From SIRX01 sp965214475 (GTDB lineage Bacteria; Actinomycetota; Rubrobacteria; Rubrobacterales; Rubrobacteraceae): a DNA stretch of 64,000 nucleotides. The translations under genes were made by a program, and so were the position numbers. The notes below the pieces were generated by a model that saw only the letters and a program-made list of their open reading frames with translations, was not told where the DNA came from and did no database searches. Below, piece after piece: positions 8,582 to 16,646 of the stretch. Each line of letters begins with the position of its first letter. Within the stretch, counting starts at the first letter, position 1. Where the stretch lies: the NCBI GenBank assembly GCA_965214475.1, contig OZ243953.1, positions 1,116,001 through 1,180,000 on the forward strand. The letters are read 5' to 3'.

Positions 8582-10165
8582 TTACCAGAAAGCTATAACG
8601 ATCACGGCCGTGATCGCGAGCAAAACTACAGACCAATAGCGATAGTTCCAGTACCAGGGCTTTTCAGCAAGCTCCCGGGACTCCTCGCGCCACAGGCTAA
8701 GGTCCCATACAAGGTCATCCGTCTTCTCTTCGGGAGGCGGAGATGTCAGAAGGCTCACTACGACCATTAGCAGGCAGGCGAAGAAGAAAAGAATAGTAGC
8801 AGCGTACAGGAACTGTAGCTGGAACACCCCGATTACCTCGTTCAAGATAAACCCGATGACACCCACAGGCAATCCAACCATAATAGCTACGAACGACCCG
8901 AGTGCGTTGGACCTTCTCCAGAAAATTCCCAATATAAACGTGGCGACTATCGAAGGAGTAAGGTAGGAGACTGCAGCCTGAAGATATCCCCAAAGAGTCG
9001 GAAAGTTCGTAATCTGAGGCGCCCATATCACGGCGACTGCCAGTAAGACCGCGGTGGCGATCCGCCCGGTGCGGACCAGGGCTTCCTGGCTAGTGTTTGG
9101 CCGCAAAGTACGGACGAAGTCCATAGTGATCACCGTGGACAGGGCATTTAGCACTGAGTCGATGGTGGACATAAGGGCAGCTATCAAAGCTGCCAGGAGC
9201 AAACCTCGCAGACCTATCGGCAGCAAGTCGAGGGCGAGGGTCGGCCAAATCTGGTCTGGGTTCTCCAAATTGGGGTAGATGGCGGTCGCCAGAACAGCGG
9301 GGAGGATTATAATGAATAGCAGCGTTAGCTTGAGCGCACCGCCGAGCAAAGCACCCAGGCGACCATCATCCAGGCTACGCGCACCAAGCACCCGTTGGAC
9401 CTGTATCTGGTTCATGCAAAAATAGTAGACTCCTATAACCAGGATACCCGTCAAGAGCCCCGGCCACGGCACTGCCGGATCCGAGGCCGGTTGGATGAGA
9501 CTGAATGCATCTTCAGGGCCCGCCTCTCTAACCTGATCCAACGAGTCGATCCGGCCAAGAACCAGAATGGTTATGATTATAGACCCGATGATGATGGTAA
9601 CAGCCTGCACAGCGTCGGTGATCACGACCGCGCTAAGGCCGCCTACAATAGTATAACCGGCTGCGATTATCCCCAAAGCGGCGATGGACACCCATAACGG
9701 GACGTTTGGATAGAGTAGATTGATAGTAATGCCACCCGCATACAGCGAGGCGCTAAGTCCGATGAACGTCTCTGCCAAAACTGTATAAGCAGAGTGTGCA
9801 TAGCGAGACCTACTATCGAATCTGTTGCCTAAAAATTCCGGCATAGTATAGACTCTGGAACGCAAGTAGAACGGCAGAAAGAAAACAACGAAGAACACAA
9901 GGATCATGGCGCCGGTCCACTCATAGTTGAAGACCGCTATACCGTTTGCATACCCGGAACTGGACAATCCTATAAAAGAGGTTCCCGACTGGTTGGTCGC
10001 GAAAAGCGATAGTCCTACTAGCGGCCAAAGGAAATTCCGACCCCCGAGAAAGTATCCCTCCGTATCTTCATTACCTCTGGAAAACCAGATACCCAAACCT
10101 ATAGTAGCAACGATGTAAGCAACCACAATAGCTATATCTATCCAGGTTATTTGATAGGCTGGCAC
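8582..10165 (-). CDS. Sodium:solute symporter (SSS/SGLT family), probable galactoside or galactose importer
   Basis: A 527-residue membrane protein with the 13-14 helix pattern of the SSS family, starting WIDIAIVVAYIVATIGLGIWF. Family features include the GYFLGGRNFLWPLVGLSLFATNQSG stretch in the first core helix, FYLRSRVYTMPEFLGNRF, and the later SAVVITDAVQ segment, resembling SGLT-type sugar carriers. The GTG start at 10165 has GGAGG 7 nt upstream, and this site lies inside the end of the preceding 19-codon gene. Placement ahead of galT-galE-galK and between two galactosidases makes a galactose-containing sugar the likely substrate; that is inference. Confidence 0.9.
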   Translation of the reverse strand: MPAYQITWIDIAIVVAYIVATIGLGIWFSRGNEDTEGYFLGGRNFLWPLVGLSLFATNQSGTSFIGLSSSGYANGIAVFNYEWTGAMILVFFVVFFLPFYLRSRVYTMPEFLGNRFDSRSRYAHSAYTVLAETFIGLSASLYAGGITINLLYPNVPLWVSIAALGIIAAGYTIVGGLSAVVITDAVQAVTIIIGSIIITILVLGRIDSLDQVREAGPEDAFSLIQPASDPAVPWPGLLTGILVIGVYYFCMNQIQVQRVLGARSLDDGRLGALLGGALKLTLLFIIILPAVLATAIYPNLENPDQIWPTLALDLLPIGLRGLLLAALIAALMSTIDSVLNALSTVITMDFVRTLRPNTSQEALVRTGRIATAVLLAVAVIWAPQITNFPTLWGYLQAAVSYLTPSIVATFILGIFWRRSNALGSFVAIMVGLPVGVIGFILNEVIGVFQLQFLYAATILFFFACLLMVVVSLLTSPPPEEKTDDLVWDLSLWREESRELAEKPWYWNYRYWSVVLLAITAVIVIAFW

Positions 10166-10167
10166 GC

Positions 10168-10227
10168 TTACGCCTCCTCATTGAAGAGTAGACAAACCCC
10201 CGCTAAAACCGCCATCCCTAAAAACAC
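10168..10227 (-). CDS. 19-residue hydrophobic micropeptide ahead of the symporter
   Basis: GTG at 10227 to TAA at 10168 encodes MFLGMAVLAGVCLLFNEEA, a single short hydrophobic segment with an acidic end. It has a full AAGGAGG ribosome-binding site 4 nt upstream (10232-10238), stronger than most in this window. The Shine-Dalgarno of the symporter (GAGGAGG) is made from its last codons, and its stop is 2 nt before the symporter GTG. It could be a transporter accessory subunit, like the small partner peptides known for some sodium symporters, or a leader that sets symporter translation. Confidence 0.5.
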   Translation of the reverse strand: MFLGMAVLAGVCLLFNEEA

Positions 10228-10291
10228 GGATCCTCCTTTCCGTAACGGCCTTCACCCCTGATGGCCTGTTCCTAACTGCAATCCAAAGAAA

Positions 10292-10320
10292 GGCTAACAA
10301 GATTTTAAACCTGAATCAAC
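10292..10320 (-). promoter_or_regulatory. Promoter/operator element of the symporter-gal operon
   Basis: On the minus strand this holds TTGATT, a 17-nt spacer containing GTTTAAAATC, and TAGCCT, as -35 and -10 candidates. It matches the element at 12434-12462 at 22 of 29 positions, including GTTG at the start, GTTTAA, ATC and TGTTA. The shared spacer bases are more than two promoters alone would need, which suggests a common operator, probably for the DeoR-family regulator encoded nearby. Confidence 0.55.
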
Positions 10321-10352
10321 TTTATTAGTTCTATGAATGTTGAAATCTGAGT

Positions 10353-12386
10353 CTAGCTGTCGAAATCGTCTAGGATTTTCGTTGTTTCTTCGAGAACCGA
10401 CACGCCCAGAGGTTCCAGGGTCAGGCTGGAGTAGTATGAACTGCCGGTCAACAAGTCTCTTGCATTCGAGTCCAGAGACGGCGTGACTTTCTCCTGGTTG
10501 TGGTTGAGGACGAAGAGGAAGGATCTTCCGCCGACCTTGCGACGTACGACCTCGATGCCGGACAGCGTTTCTAGCGGAGGCTTTACGCCGGCCTCACGGC
10601 ACGCTTGCAAGAGGAGCCGGGCTGTGTAGGCTTTCTCCGGCCGGGTGCCGAGGTAGTAAGCCGTCCCGTTTTCGTACTCATGGCGGGTTGCTGCCGGGGT
10701 TCCAGCGTAGAAGTCGGTTTCGTAGGTAGCGAGGGTCTCGGCGCCTTCGGCCTCGATCAGGTCAGCCCAGAGGTCGCAGTCATAAGCTTTGCCCTCGCTC
10801 GTGATCGTCCGGTTCTTCTGTTCCACGGCGAGAGGCACGAAATCCTCTACACGGAGCCCCAGCATCTCCCGGAACGGCGCCGGATAGCCACCGAGTCTTA
10901 CGTGGTCGTTCTCATCCACGATGCCGGAGAAGAACGACATGAAAAGTGTGCCCCCGGTGGACACGAAACTCGTCAGGTTCTCCACAGTCGCATCGGAGAC
11001 AAGGTACAGGTGTGGGGCGAGAATAAGCTTGTAGGCGGAGAGGTCCGCCTCGGGGTGTGCGAAGTCTACCGGCACGTTCGCCTCGAAAAGCGGCTTGTAG
11101 AATGAGTAGATACCGTCGAGCATATTTACGTCGGCGGAGGGTTTGGAGTCGAGCTCCAGCGCCCACCAGTTCTCCCATTCGAGCAGTATCGCGACCTCAG
11201 CCTCGCCTCCGGCGCCCAGCAGTTCATCCAACTGTCCAAGCTCCGCGCCGAGCTGCTTTACCTCTTGCCAACTCCGGGACTCTTCCGGCTCCCCGTGCGG
11301 GACCATGGCACTGTGAAACTTCTCGGCCCCGGCTTTCGAGGCCCGCCACTGGAAGAACATTATTCCGTCGGCCCCGCGGGCGACCGCTTGGTGACTCCAG
11401 AGCCGCATCTGACCGGGTTTCTTGGGCGTGTTGCGTTTGCGCCAGTTTACCCGGACGGTCGTCTGTTCCATGAGTATCCAGGGCTTTCCGCCTCCGAGAG
11501 AGCGCATCAGATCCCGGTTCATGGCGGCCCGGATATGCGCCTCCGGGTCGGCCGGGTCCGGGTAAGAGTCGTCAGAGACGATGTCTTCGTGGGCGGCCCA
11601 CTTCCAGTAGTCCAATGGCTTGAAGAAACCCATGAAGTTCGTCGTAATGGGGATTTCGGGCGTCGCCTCGCGCAGGATCTCTTTCTCCATCAGGAAGCAT
11701 TCGAGCAGCACATCGGAGGAGAAACGCCGGAAGTCCAACTGTTGGGTCGGGTTAGCGAAGGTCGGGGCGAGCCGGGGAAGTAGGATCTCTTCCCATTCGG
11801 AATATTGCTGGCTCCAGAACGCCGTCCCCCACGCCTCGTTGAGCGCGTCCAGGTCGCAGTAGCGGTCCTTCAACCACTCCCGGAAGTGTGCTGCCGATAC
11901 GTCACAGTAGCACTCGGAGACGTGGCAACCGTACTCGTTGTTTATGTGCCACATGACGAGTGCCGGATGGTCTTTGTAGCGGTCGGAGATCCACCGGACC
12001 AATTCTGCAGCCTTTTCACGGTAACCGGCGCTGCTCGGGCAGTAGTGTTGGCGGGCTCCCGGATAGAGTGTTACGCCGTCTTCGGTGACCGGCAGGCTGT
12101 CGGGGTGTAGGCGTGCGAGCCAGGGCGGCGGCGAGGCGGTGGCGGTTGCCAGGTCTACCATTACGCCGTTCTCGTAGAGTAGGTCCATAATCCGGTCGAG
12201 CCAGCCGAAGTCGTACTCACCGGGCCTCGGTTCCAGCTTCGCCCAGGAGAAAATCCCCAGCGAAACCAGGTTCACCCCAGCCTCCCGCATCAGCCGGACG
12301 TCCTTCTGCCAGACCTCTTCCGGCCACTGCTCGGGGTTATAGTCTCCCCCGTAGAGGACGTGCGGGACCTTGTCGAGAAGCGTCAC
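10353..12386 (-). CDS. Beta-galactosidase, glycoside hydrolase family 42
   Basis: A 677-residue cytoplasmic enzyme hydrolysing terminal beta-galactosides. The N-terminus (LYGGDYNPEQWPEEVWQKDVRLM) is characteristic of GH42. The acid/base Glu lies in WHINNEYGCH and the nucleophile Glu in WILMEQTTVRVNW. A cysteine cluster follows the acid/base site (CHVSECYCD), as in zinc-containing GH42 enzymes. The GH42 trimerisation and C-terminal domains follow to the end. It is transcribed away from the DeoR gene, and 187 bp separate it from the symporter gene, which has its own promoter candidate. Confidence 0.95.
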   Translation of the reverse strand: MTLLDKVPHVLYGGDYNPEQWPEEVWQKDVRLMREAGVNLVSLGIFSWAKLEPRPGEYDFGWLDRIMDLLYENGVMVDLATATASPPPWLARLHPDSLPVTEDGVTLYPGARQHYCPSSAGYREKAAELVRWISDRYKDHPALVMWHINNEYGCHVSECYCDVSAAHFREWLKDRYCDLDALNEAWGTAFWSQQYSEWEEILLPRLAPTFANPTQQLDFRRFSSDVLLECFLMEKEILREATPEIPITTNFMGFFKPLDYWKWAAHEDIVSDDSYPDPADPEAHIRAAMNRDLMRSLGGGKPWILMEQTTVRVNWRKRNTPKKPGQMRLWSHQAVARGADGIMFFQWRASKAGAEKFHSAMVPHGEPEESRSWQEVKQLGAELGQLDELLGAGGEAEVAILLEWENWWALELDSKPSADVNMLDGIYSFYKPLFEANVPVDFAHPEADLSAYKLILAPHLYLVSDATVENLTSFVSTGGTLFMSFFSGIVDENDHVRLGGYPAPFREMLGLRVEDFVPLAVEQKNRTITSEGKAYDCDLWADLIEAEGAETLATYETDFYAGTPAATRHEYENGTAYYLGTRPEKAYTARLLLQACREAGVKPPLETLSGIEVVRRKVGGRSFLFVLNHNQEKVTPSLDSNARDLLTGSSYYSSLTLEPLGVSVLEETTKILDDFDS

Positions 12387-12433
12387 CCGTTTCTACCCCC
12401 GTTCACTCCTATAAGCGTGTGCTCCTCGCCGGA

Positions 12434-12462
12434 GGTTAACAGGATGTTAAACATTTAGCAAC
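12434..12462 (-). promoter_or_regulatory. Promoter/operator element of the beta-galactosidase gene
   Basis: Read on the minus strand: TTGCTA, a 17-nt spacer with GTTTAACATC, then TAACCT. It lies in the 143-bp divergent gap between the GH42 gene and the DeoR-family gene and is nearly repeated at 10292-10320. Within it TGTTTAAC and TGTTAAC form an 11-bp direct repeat, a spacing expected if two regulator subunits bind the same face of the helix. Control of both diverging genes is possible. Confidence 0.55.
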
Positions 12463-12529
12463 AGATTTTTGTTCGTTTCGGTTGGAACTTGCTGTATGGT
12501 AACTTATGGAGGTGGCCGAGAAGCAGAAA

Positions 12530-13300
12530 ATGTTCGCTGAGGAGCGGCGCGGGCTCATCTTGGATAAGGTGAATCGTTCTGGGAGCGTAACGGTAACAGC
12601 CCTGGTAGATCTGCTCGGGGTGTCGGACATGACGGTCCGGCGAGACCTCGAAACTCTCTCCGCACACAAACTGTTGCAGAAGGTTCACGGCGGGGCGGTG
12701 CTGTTGCCCAAGACCTCCGCCGAGCCGCACTTCACCCAGAAGCAGCGTCTCAATCCAGAAGAGAAAAAGGCCATAGCGAAGGAAGCGCTACCTTTTATCG
12801 AGGACGGTCACACCATTGCTTTCTCTGCCGGCACGACCACCTGGCAGGTGGCGGACGCCCTGCCCCAAGGGGACGAGGACTTTACCTTTATCACCAACTC
12901 AACCAACATCGCGCTGACGTTGCAGGAGAAGGGGTGGGCACAGATCGTGCTCTCCGGCGGTATCTTCCGCACCCCCTCCGACGCACTGGTCGGTCCGTTC
13001 GCCGAGCGCACCCTGAAGACGCTAAATGCCGACATCCTCTTTTTAGGGGTTCACGGTATTCATCCCGACGCCGGATTGACCACGCCGAACGTAGCGGAGG
13101 CCGAGACGAACCGTTGTCTGTTGGATGCCGCGCAGAAGGTCGTGGTGGTAGCGGACCATACAAAGCTCGGGGTGATAGCCTTGGCTAAGATAGCGCCACT
13201 CTCACGGGTGGACGTACTCATCACCGACGAGAAAGCCGGCGCGGAGGTGCTCCGCGAGATAGAGCTGGCCGGGGTACGTGTGGTCTCCGCCGCGCTCTGA
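12530..13300 (+). CDS. DeoR/GlpR-family transcriptional regulator
   Basis: A 256-residue repressor-type protein. Residues about 1-60 form the DeoR winged helix-turn-helix (MFAEERRGLILDKV, then VTALVDLLGVSDMTVRRDLETL), followed by the family hallmark VHGGAVL. The C-terminal domain (about 75-250) is the sugar-phosphate sensor with FSAGTTTWQVADAL, FITNSTNIA, LSGGIFR and VVADHTKLG. An ATG at 12506 is also in frame, but the family begins at MFAEERR, which is the ATG at 12530. It is divergent from the beta-galactosidase gene and is the obvious candidate regulator of the galactoside genes, with a phosphorylated sugar as likely effector. Confidence 0.9.
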   Translation: MFAEERRGLILDKVNRSGSVTVTALVDLLGVSDMTVRRDLETLSAHKLLQKVHGGAVLLPKTSAEPHFTQKQRLNPEEKKAIAKEALPFIEDGHTIAFSAGTTTWQVADALPQGDEDFTFITNSTNIALTLQEKGWAQIVLSGGIFRTPSDALVGPFAERTLKTLNADILFLGVHGIHPDAGLTTPNVAEAETNRCLLDAAQKVVVVADHTKLGVIALAKIAPLSRVDVLITDEKAGAEVLREIELAGVRVVSAAL

Positions 13301-13370
13301 TGGTTGCGGCAAGCAGTCGCTTTAGCAGATAATCCCTATCGGGAGATCCAACCCGACGAAGGGAATCTAC

Positions 13371-14042
13371 ATGCCACGAGTTTGTGTTTTCGATGTAAAC
13401 GAGACGCTGCTGGACCTGGCCGCCCTCGATCCACATTTCGAGCGCGTCTTCGGTGACGCCTCTGTACGTGGAGAGTGGTTCGGGCAGATGATACAGTCCG
13501 CGCTCGTCTCGACGGTAACCGGAGCATACTCGGATTTCGGCGCCATCGGCGGCGCGGCGCTCCAGATGACGGCCGAGCGTCACGGCTTGGAGTTGTCGGA
13601 GGATGATCAGCAGAGCATCCTGACCACGGTTCCTCAACTGCCGCCCCACCCGGAGGTGCGGGAGGCTCTCGACCGCTTGCGCGATGCTGGATTCCGGCTC
13701 GCAACCCTTACCAACTCGACGCAGCAGGTGGCGGATCAGCAGATGGAGAACTCGGGACTCGGCGAGTACTTCGAGCAGATGGTGTCGGCTGACGAGGTGC
13801 AGCGTCTGAAGCCGGCCCCGGAGCCATACCAAATGGCGGCGGAAAAACTGGGAGTGGAGATCGGGGACGTCCGGCTCGTTGCGGCACACGCCTGGGACGT
13901 GGCGGGCGCTTTGAGGACCGGTTGCGCCGCAGCCTTCGTTGGCCGCCCAGGGAAGGTGCCGGACCCGCTGGTCGAGCTACCGGACGTGGTTGGAGACGAC
14001 TTACTAGAGGTAGCAGACGGTATCATAGCGGCTGAGAGCTAG
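13371..14042 (+). CDS. HAD-superfamily protein, haloacid dehalogenase type II-like
   Basis: A 223-residue HAD hydrolase. The nucleophile Asp is in FDVNETLLDL. Motif II is LATLTNSTQQ, the lysine is in VQRLKPAPEPY, and the final acidic motif appears as VAAHAWDVAGALRTG. These match the (S)-2-haloacid dehalogenase branch, which usually has DVxGT and HxWD variants as here. Many members of this branch act on other small substrates, so dehalogenase activity is not certain. It starts 70 bp after the DeoR gene, with GAAGGGAA ahead of the ATG, and could be co-transcribed with it. Confidence 0.85.
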   Translation: MPRVCVFDVNETLLDLAALDPHFERVFGDASVRGEWFGQMIQSALVSTVTGAYSDFGAIGGAALQMTAERHGLELSEDDQQSILTTVPQLPPHPEVREALDRLRDAGFRLATLTNSTQQVADQQMENSGLGEYFEQMVSADEVQRLKPAPEPYQMAAEKLGVEIGDVRLVAAHAWDVAGALRTGCAAAFVGRPGKVPDPLVELPDVVGDDLLEVADGIIAAES

Positions 14043-14066
14043 GATCTGCAAACAGAGGAGGCTGTA

Positions 14067-14810
14067 GTGGCAAGGGTAATGGAAGGCGCGGAACCTTTCC
14101 GCATAGAAGGCAATGAAGTCGGCGTACTGGTCTGTCACGGCTTTACCGGTACCACCCAAAGCGTTCGGCCTCTGGGCGAAAATCTGGCGAAAGCCGGTTT
14201 CACTATCGCGGGTCCGAGGCTCGCCGGCCACGGGACGAGCGTGCGAGACCTGGCAAAGAGCACGGCGTCTGAGTGGATCTCCTCTATCGAAGAGGAGTTG
14301 GATTGGCTCCAGGAGAGGACAGATGAAATTTTCTTTGTCGGCCTTTCGATGGGCGGCACGTTCGCGCTGTATTTCGCTGCCATGCGTCCGGAGCTGATTC
14401 GCGGCATCGTGCCCATAAATGCCTGCGTTTTCCTAAAGGACCCGGAACTCTCCCGACTCGTGTTCGACAAAAAAGCCCCGGCGACCGTGCCCGGCGTGGG
14501 CTCGGACATCAAGGCATCCGGCGTTGAGGAGTTAGTCTATCCGAAGATCCCGGTGCCGGCGGTCAAGGAATTCATGGCGCTTATGCGCGTCACCGACGAC
14601 CTGCTGCCGACGATCGAAACCCCGACCCTAATGTTTCAGTCTCTGGAAGACCATGTCGTGCCGCCGGAGAACGGTCCTTACATCCAGGGGCACTTGGCAA
14701 GCCGTTTCCGACAGCTCGCACGCCTGGAAGACTCCTACCACGTCGCCACTCTGGACAATGACGCGACCTACATAGCCGAGCAGACAATCCGCTTTATTAT
14801 GGAGACTTGA
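14067..14810 (+). CDS. Carboxylesterase, alpha/beta hydrolase (Est30-like)
   Basis: A 247-residue hydrolase with GTG start and GAGGAGG 5 nt upstream. It shows the oxyanion-hole segment VCHGFTGTTQSVRPLG, a nucleophile elbow GLSMGG with Ser near residue 94, an Asp in QSLEDHVVPPENG and the catalytic His in EDSYHVATLDND. These agree with bacterial monoacylglycerol lipase/Est30-type carboxylesterases acting on short acyl esters. There is no signal peptide, so it is cytoplasmic. The 24-bp gap to the preceding HAD gene suggests one transcript. Confidence 0.9.
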   Translation: MARVMEGAEPFRIEGNEVGVLVCHGFTGTTQSVRPLGENLAKAGFTIAGPRLAGHGTSVRDLAKSTASEWISSIEEELDWLQERTDEIFFVGLSMGGTFALYFAAMRPELIRGIVPINACVFLKDPELSRLVFDKKAPATVPGVGSDIKASGVEELVYPKIPVPAVKEFMALMRVTDDLLPTIETPTLMFQSLEDHVVPPENGPYIQGHLASRFRQLARLEDSYHVATLDNDATYIAEQTIRFIMET

Positions 14811-14841
14811 CGGCAGAGCCTTTGTCTTTCCGAGAAGTGAC

Positions 14842-15057
14842 CTAACCCTGGATGTTGGTCTGGCTCCAGCGAGTATACCCGCCTAATCCCTCGACCTCGG
14901 GGAAGTCGTCGCCTTTGGAGAGTTGGGCGTACGCCGGGGGCTGCATTGTCCCCCGGCCGCAGATGTAGGTTCCAGCGTTTGGGGCTTTTTCCCCCGGTTT
15001 GTAGACCGGTCCATATGGTCTGTAGCGGGCGAGTATGTCTTCAAGGCCGGGGCTCAC
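14842..15057 (-). CDS. YjzC-like small protein
   Basis: A 71-residue protein whose central part (YKPGEKAPNAGTYICGRG, then LSKGDDFPEVEGLGGYTRW) follows the pattern of the small YjzC family of Bacillus, where a GxKAPNxGxY start and a GDxFP segment recur. The function of that family is unknown. The GTG start overlaps the serA stop (GTGA), so it is the last member of the aminotransferase-serA transcript. The first 15 residues are outside the YjzC-like part. Confidence 0.6.
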   Translation of the reverse strand: MSPGLEDILARYRPYGPVYKPGEKAPNAGTYICGRGTMQPPAYAQLSKGDDFPEVEGLGGYTRWSQTNIQG

Positions 15058-16646
15058 GGCATCTCTTGCAAAGTGACGGCGCGGGCATCTATAAAGCCGG
15101 TAATGCTCAGGAGACAGTCTATGACTTCCTGAGAGACGGGCTCATCCACCGTAACGGCCATCGCGGCCCGGGAGCCGGGTTCACCACGCCCGACGGCCAT
15201 GTTGCCGATGTTTATGTCGTATTCACCCAGTGTGACCCCGACCCGACCGATCATGCCGGGTACGTCCTCGTTCCGGATAAAGAGCATGTGCTTCTCGGGT
15301 TCCACGTCCATGTCGAAGCCCATCGCCCCGATAAGCCTGGGCTGCTGGCGGGGACCGGCGAGCGTACCACTGACCAAGCTCCCCCCCTCTTCGCTTTCGA
15401 GGCGCAAGACTATGAGGTTCGTGTAGTCCGGGCTCTCGGAGGTCTTTGCGGTCTCGACCCTGAAGCCCCGGTCTCGGGCGAGCGCCGGGGTGTTGACGAA
15501 GTTCAAGGGCTCGTGGACCATGGGGGATAGGAGACCTATAAGGGCCGATACGTCCAGAAGACGGGTGTCGAAGTCGGCGATCTCACCGTAGTACTCGATC
15601 CGCAAGTGGTTTCCGGGACTATCCGTGAGCTGATAGAGCAAACTTCCCAGCGCCTGGCACAAACCCGAGAATTGGGCCACGAACTCCGCACCCTCGCCCA
15701 TCGGAACGGGAGCATTGATCGCATGTATAGGCACCGCTCCCCGAAGGGCCGTCGCCACCTGCTCGGCGGCGGTAATGCCCGCCCGGTCCTGGGCCTCCGC
15801 CGTGCTCGCCCCGAGATGCGGCGTTACTACCACGTTCGGCAGCGAGAAGATCGGGGAGTCAGTATTCGGCTCCTCGACGTAGACGTCAATTGCCGCGCCG
15901 GCGATCTGGCCCTCTTTCAGCCCGTTGTAGAGGTCGGTCTCTTCTATAATTCCACCCCGCGCCACGTTTATGAGGTAGGCGGTCGGTTTCATTTTCTCCA
16001 ATGCCTCGGCCCCGATAAGCCCCATCGTCTGCGGCGTGCGCGGGACGTGCAACGAAACGAAGTCGGAGTTCTCCAGCACTTCGTCCACACTCTCGGCCCT
16101 CTCGATGTTCATCGAGCGGATGCGATCTTCAGCGACGTAGGGATCGTAGGCCAACACCCGCATCCCCATCCCAAACGCCCCGCGGGCGACGATAGACCCG
16201 ACGTGCCCGAGCCCGATGAGGCCGAGCGTCTTACCCGCAACCTCGACACCCTTGAATGCACTCCGCTTCCACTCTCCGTCCCGCAGGGACTGGTCCGCCG
16301 CCGGGATGTGCCGGGCCGCCGCGAGCATCAAGCCCAGGGTGTGCTCGGCGGCGGCGACCGTGTTGCTCTCCGGGGCGTTGGCGACCAGGATGCCGCGCTT
16401 GGTTGCGGCCTCGATGTCTATGTTGTCCACCCCGATACCGGCCCGTCCGATGGCCTTGAGGTTATCGGCGGCCTCTATGACCTCGGCGGTGACTTTGGTG
16501 GCGCTGCGGATGATGAGGCCGTCGTACTCCCCGATCTTCTCGACAAGCTCCTCCGGCGAAAGCCCGAGCAATACGTCTACCTCGAACTCTTTCTGAAGCA
16601 GCTCCACACCCCGGTCGGCCAGCTTCTCGCTTACGAGGACCTTCAC
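15054..16646 (-). CDS. serA: D-3-phosphoglycerate dehydrogenase
   Basis: Oxidises 3-phosphoglycerate to phosphohydroxypyruvate, the entry to serine synthesis. The 530-residue form is the long type: a catalytic/NAD domain (GLGHVGSIVARGAFGMG near 145, the Arg segment INVARGGI, catalytic His in VVTPHLGAST), an intervening domain (about 310-450) and a C-terminal ACT domain (about 455-530, with EDVPGMIGRVGVTLGEYDINIG) for feedback by serine. It overlaps the upstream aminotransferase gene by 4 nt. Confidence 0.95.
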   Translation of the reverse strand: MKVLVSEKLADRGVELLQKEFEVDVLLGLSPEELVEKIGEYDGLIIRSATKVTAEVIEAADNLKAIGRAGIGVDNIDIEAATKRGILVANAPESNTVAAAEHTLGLMLAAARHIPAADQSLRDGEWKRSAFKGVEVAGKTLGLIGLGHVGSIVARGAFGMGMRVLAYDPYVAEDRIRSMNIERAESVDEVLENSDFVSLHVPRTPQTMGLIGAEALEKMKPTAYLINVARGGIIEETDLYNGLKEGQIAGAAIDVYVEEPNTDSPIFSLPNVVVTPHLGASTAEAQDRAGITAAEQVATALRGAVPIHAINAPVPMGEGAEFVAQFSGLCQALGSLLYQLTDSPGNHLRIEYYGEIADFDTRLLDVSALIGLLSPMVHEPLNFVNTPALARDRGFRVETAKTSESPDYTNLIVLRLESEEGGSLVSGTLAGPRQQPRLIGAMGFDMDVEPEKHMLFIRNEDVPGMIGRVGVTLGEYDINIGNMAVGRGEPGSRAAMAVTVDEPVSQEVIDCLLSITGFIDARAVTLQEMP

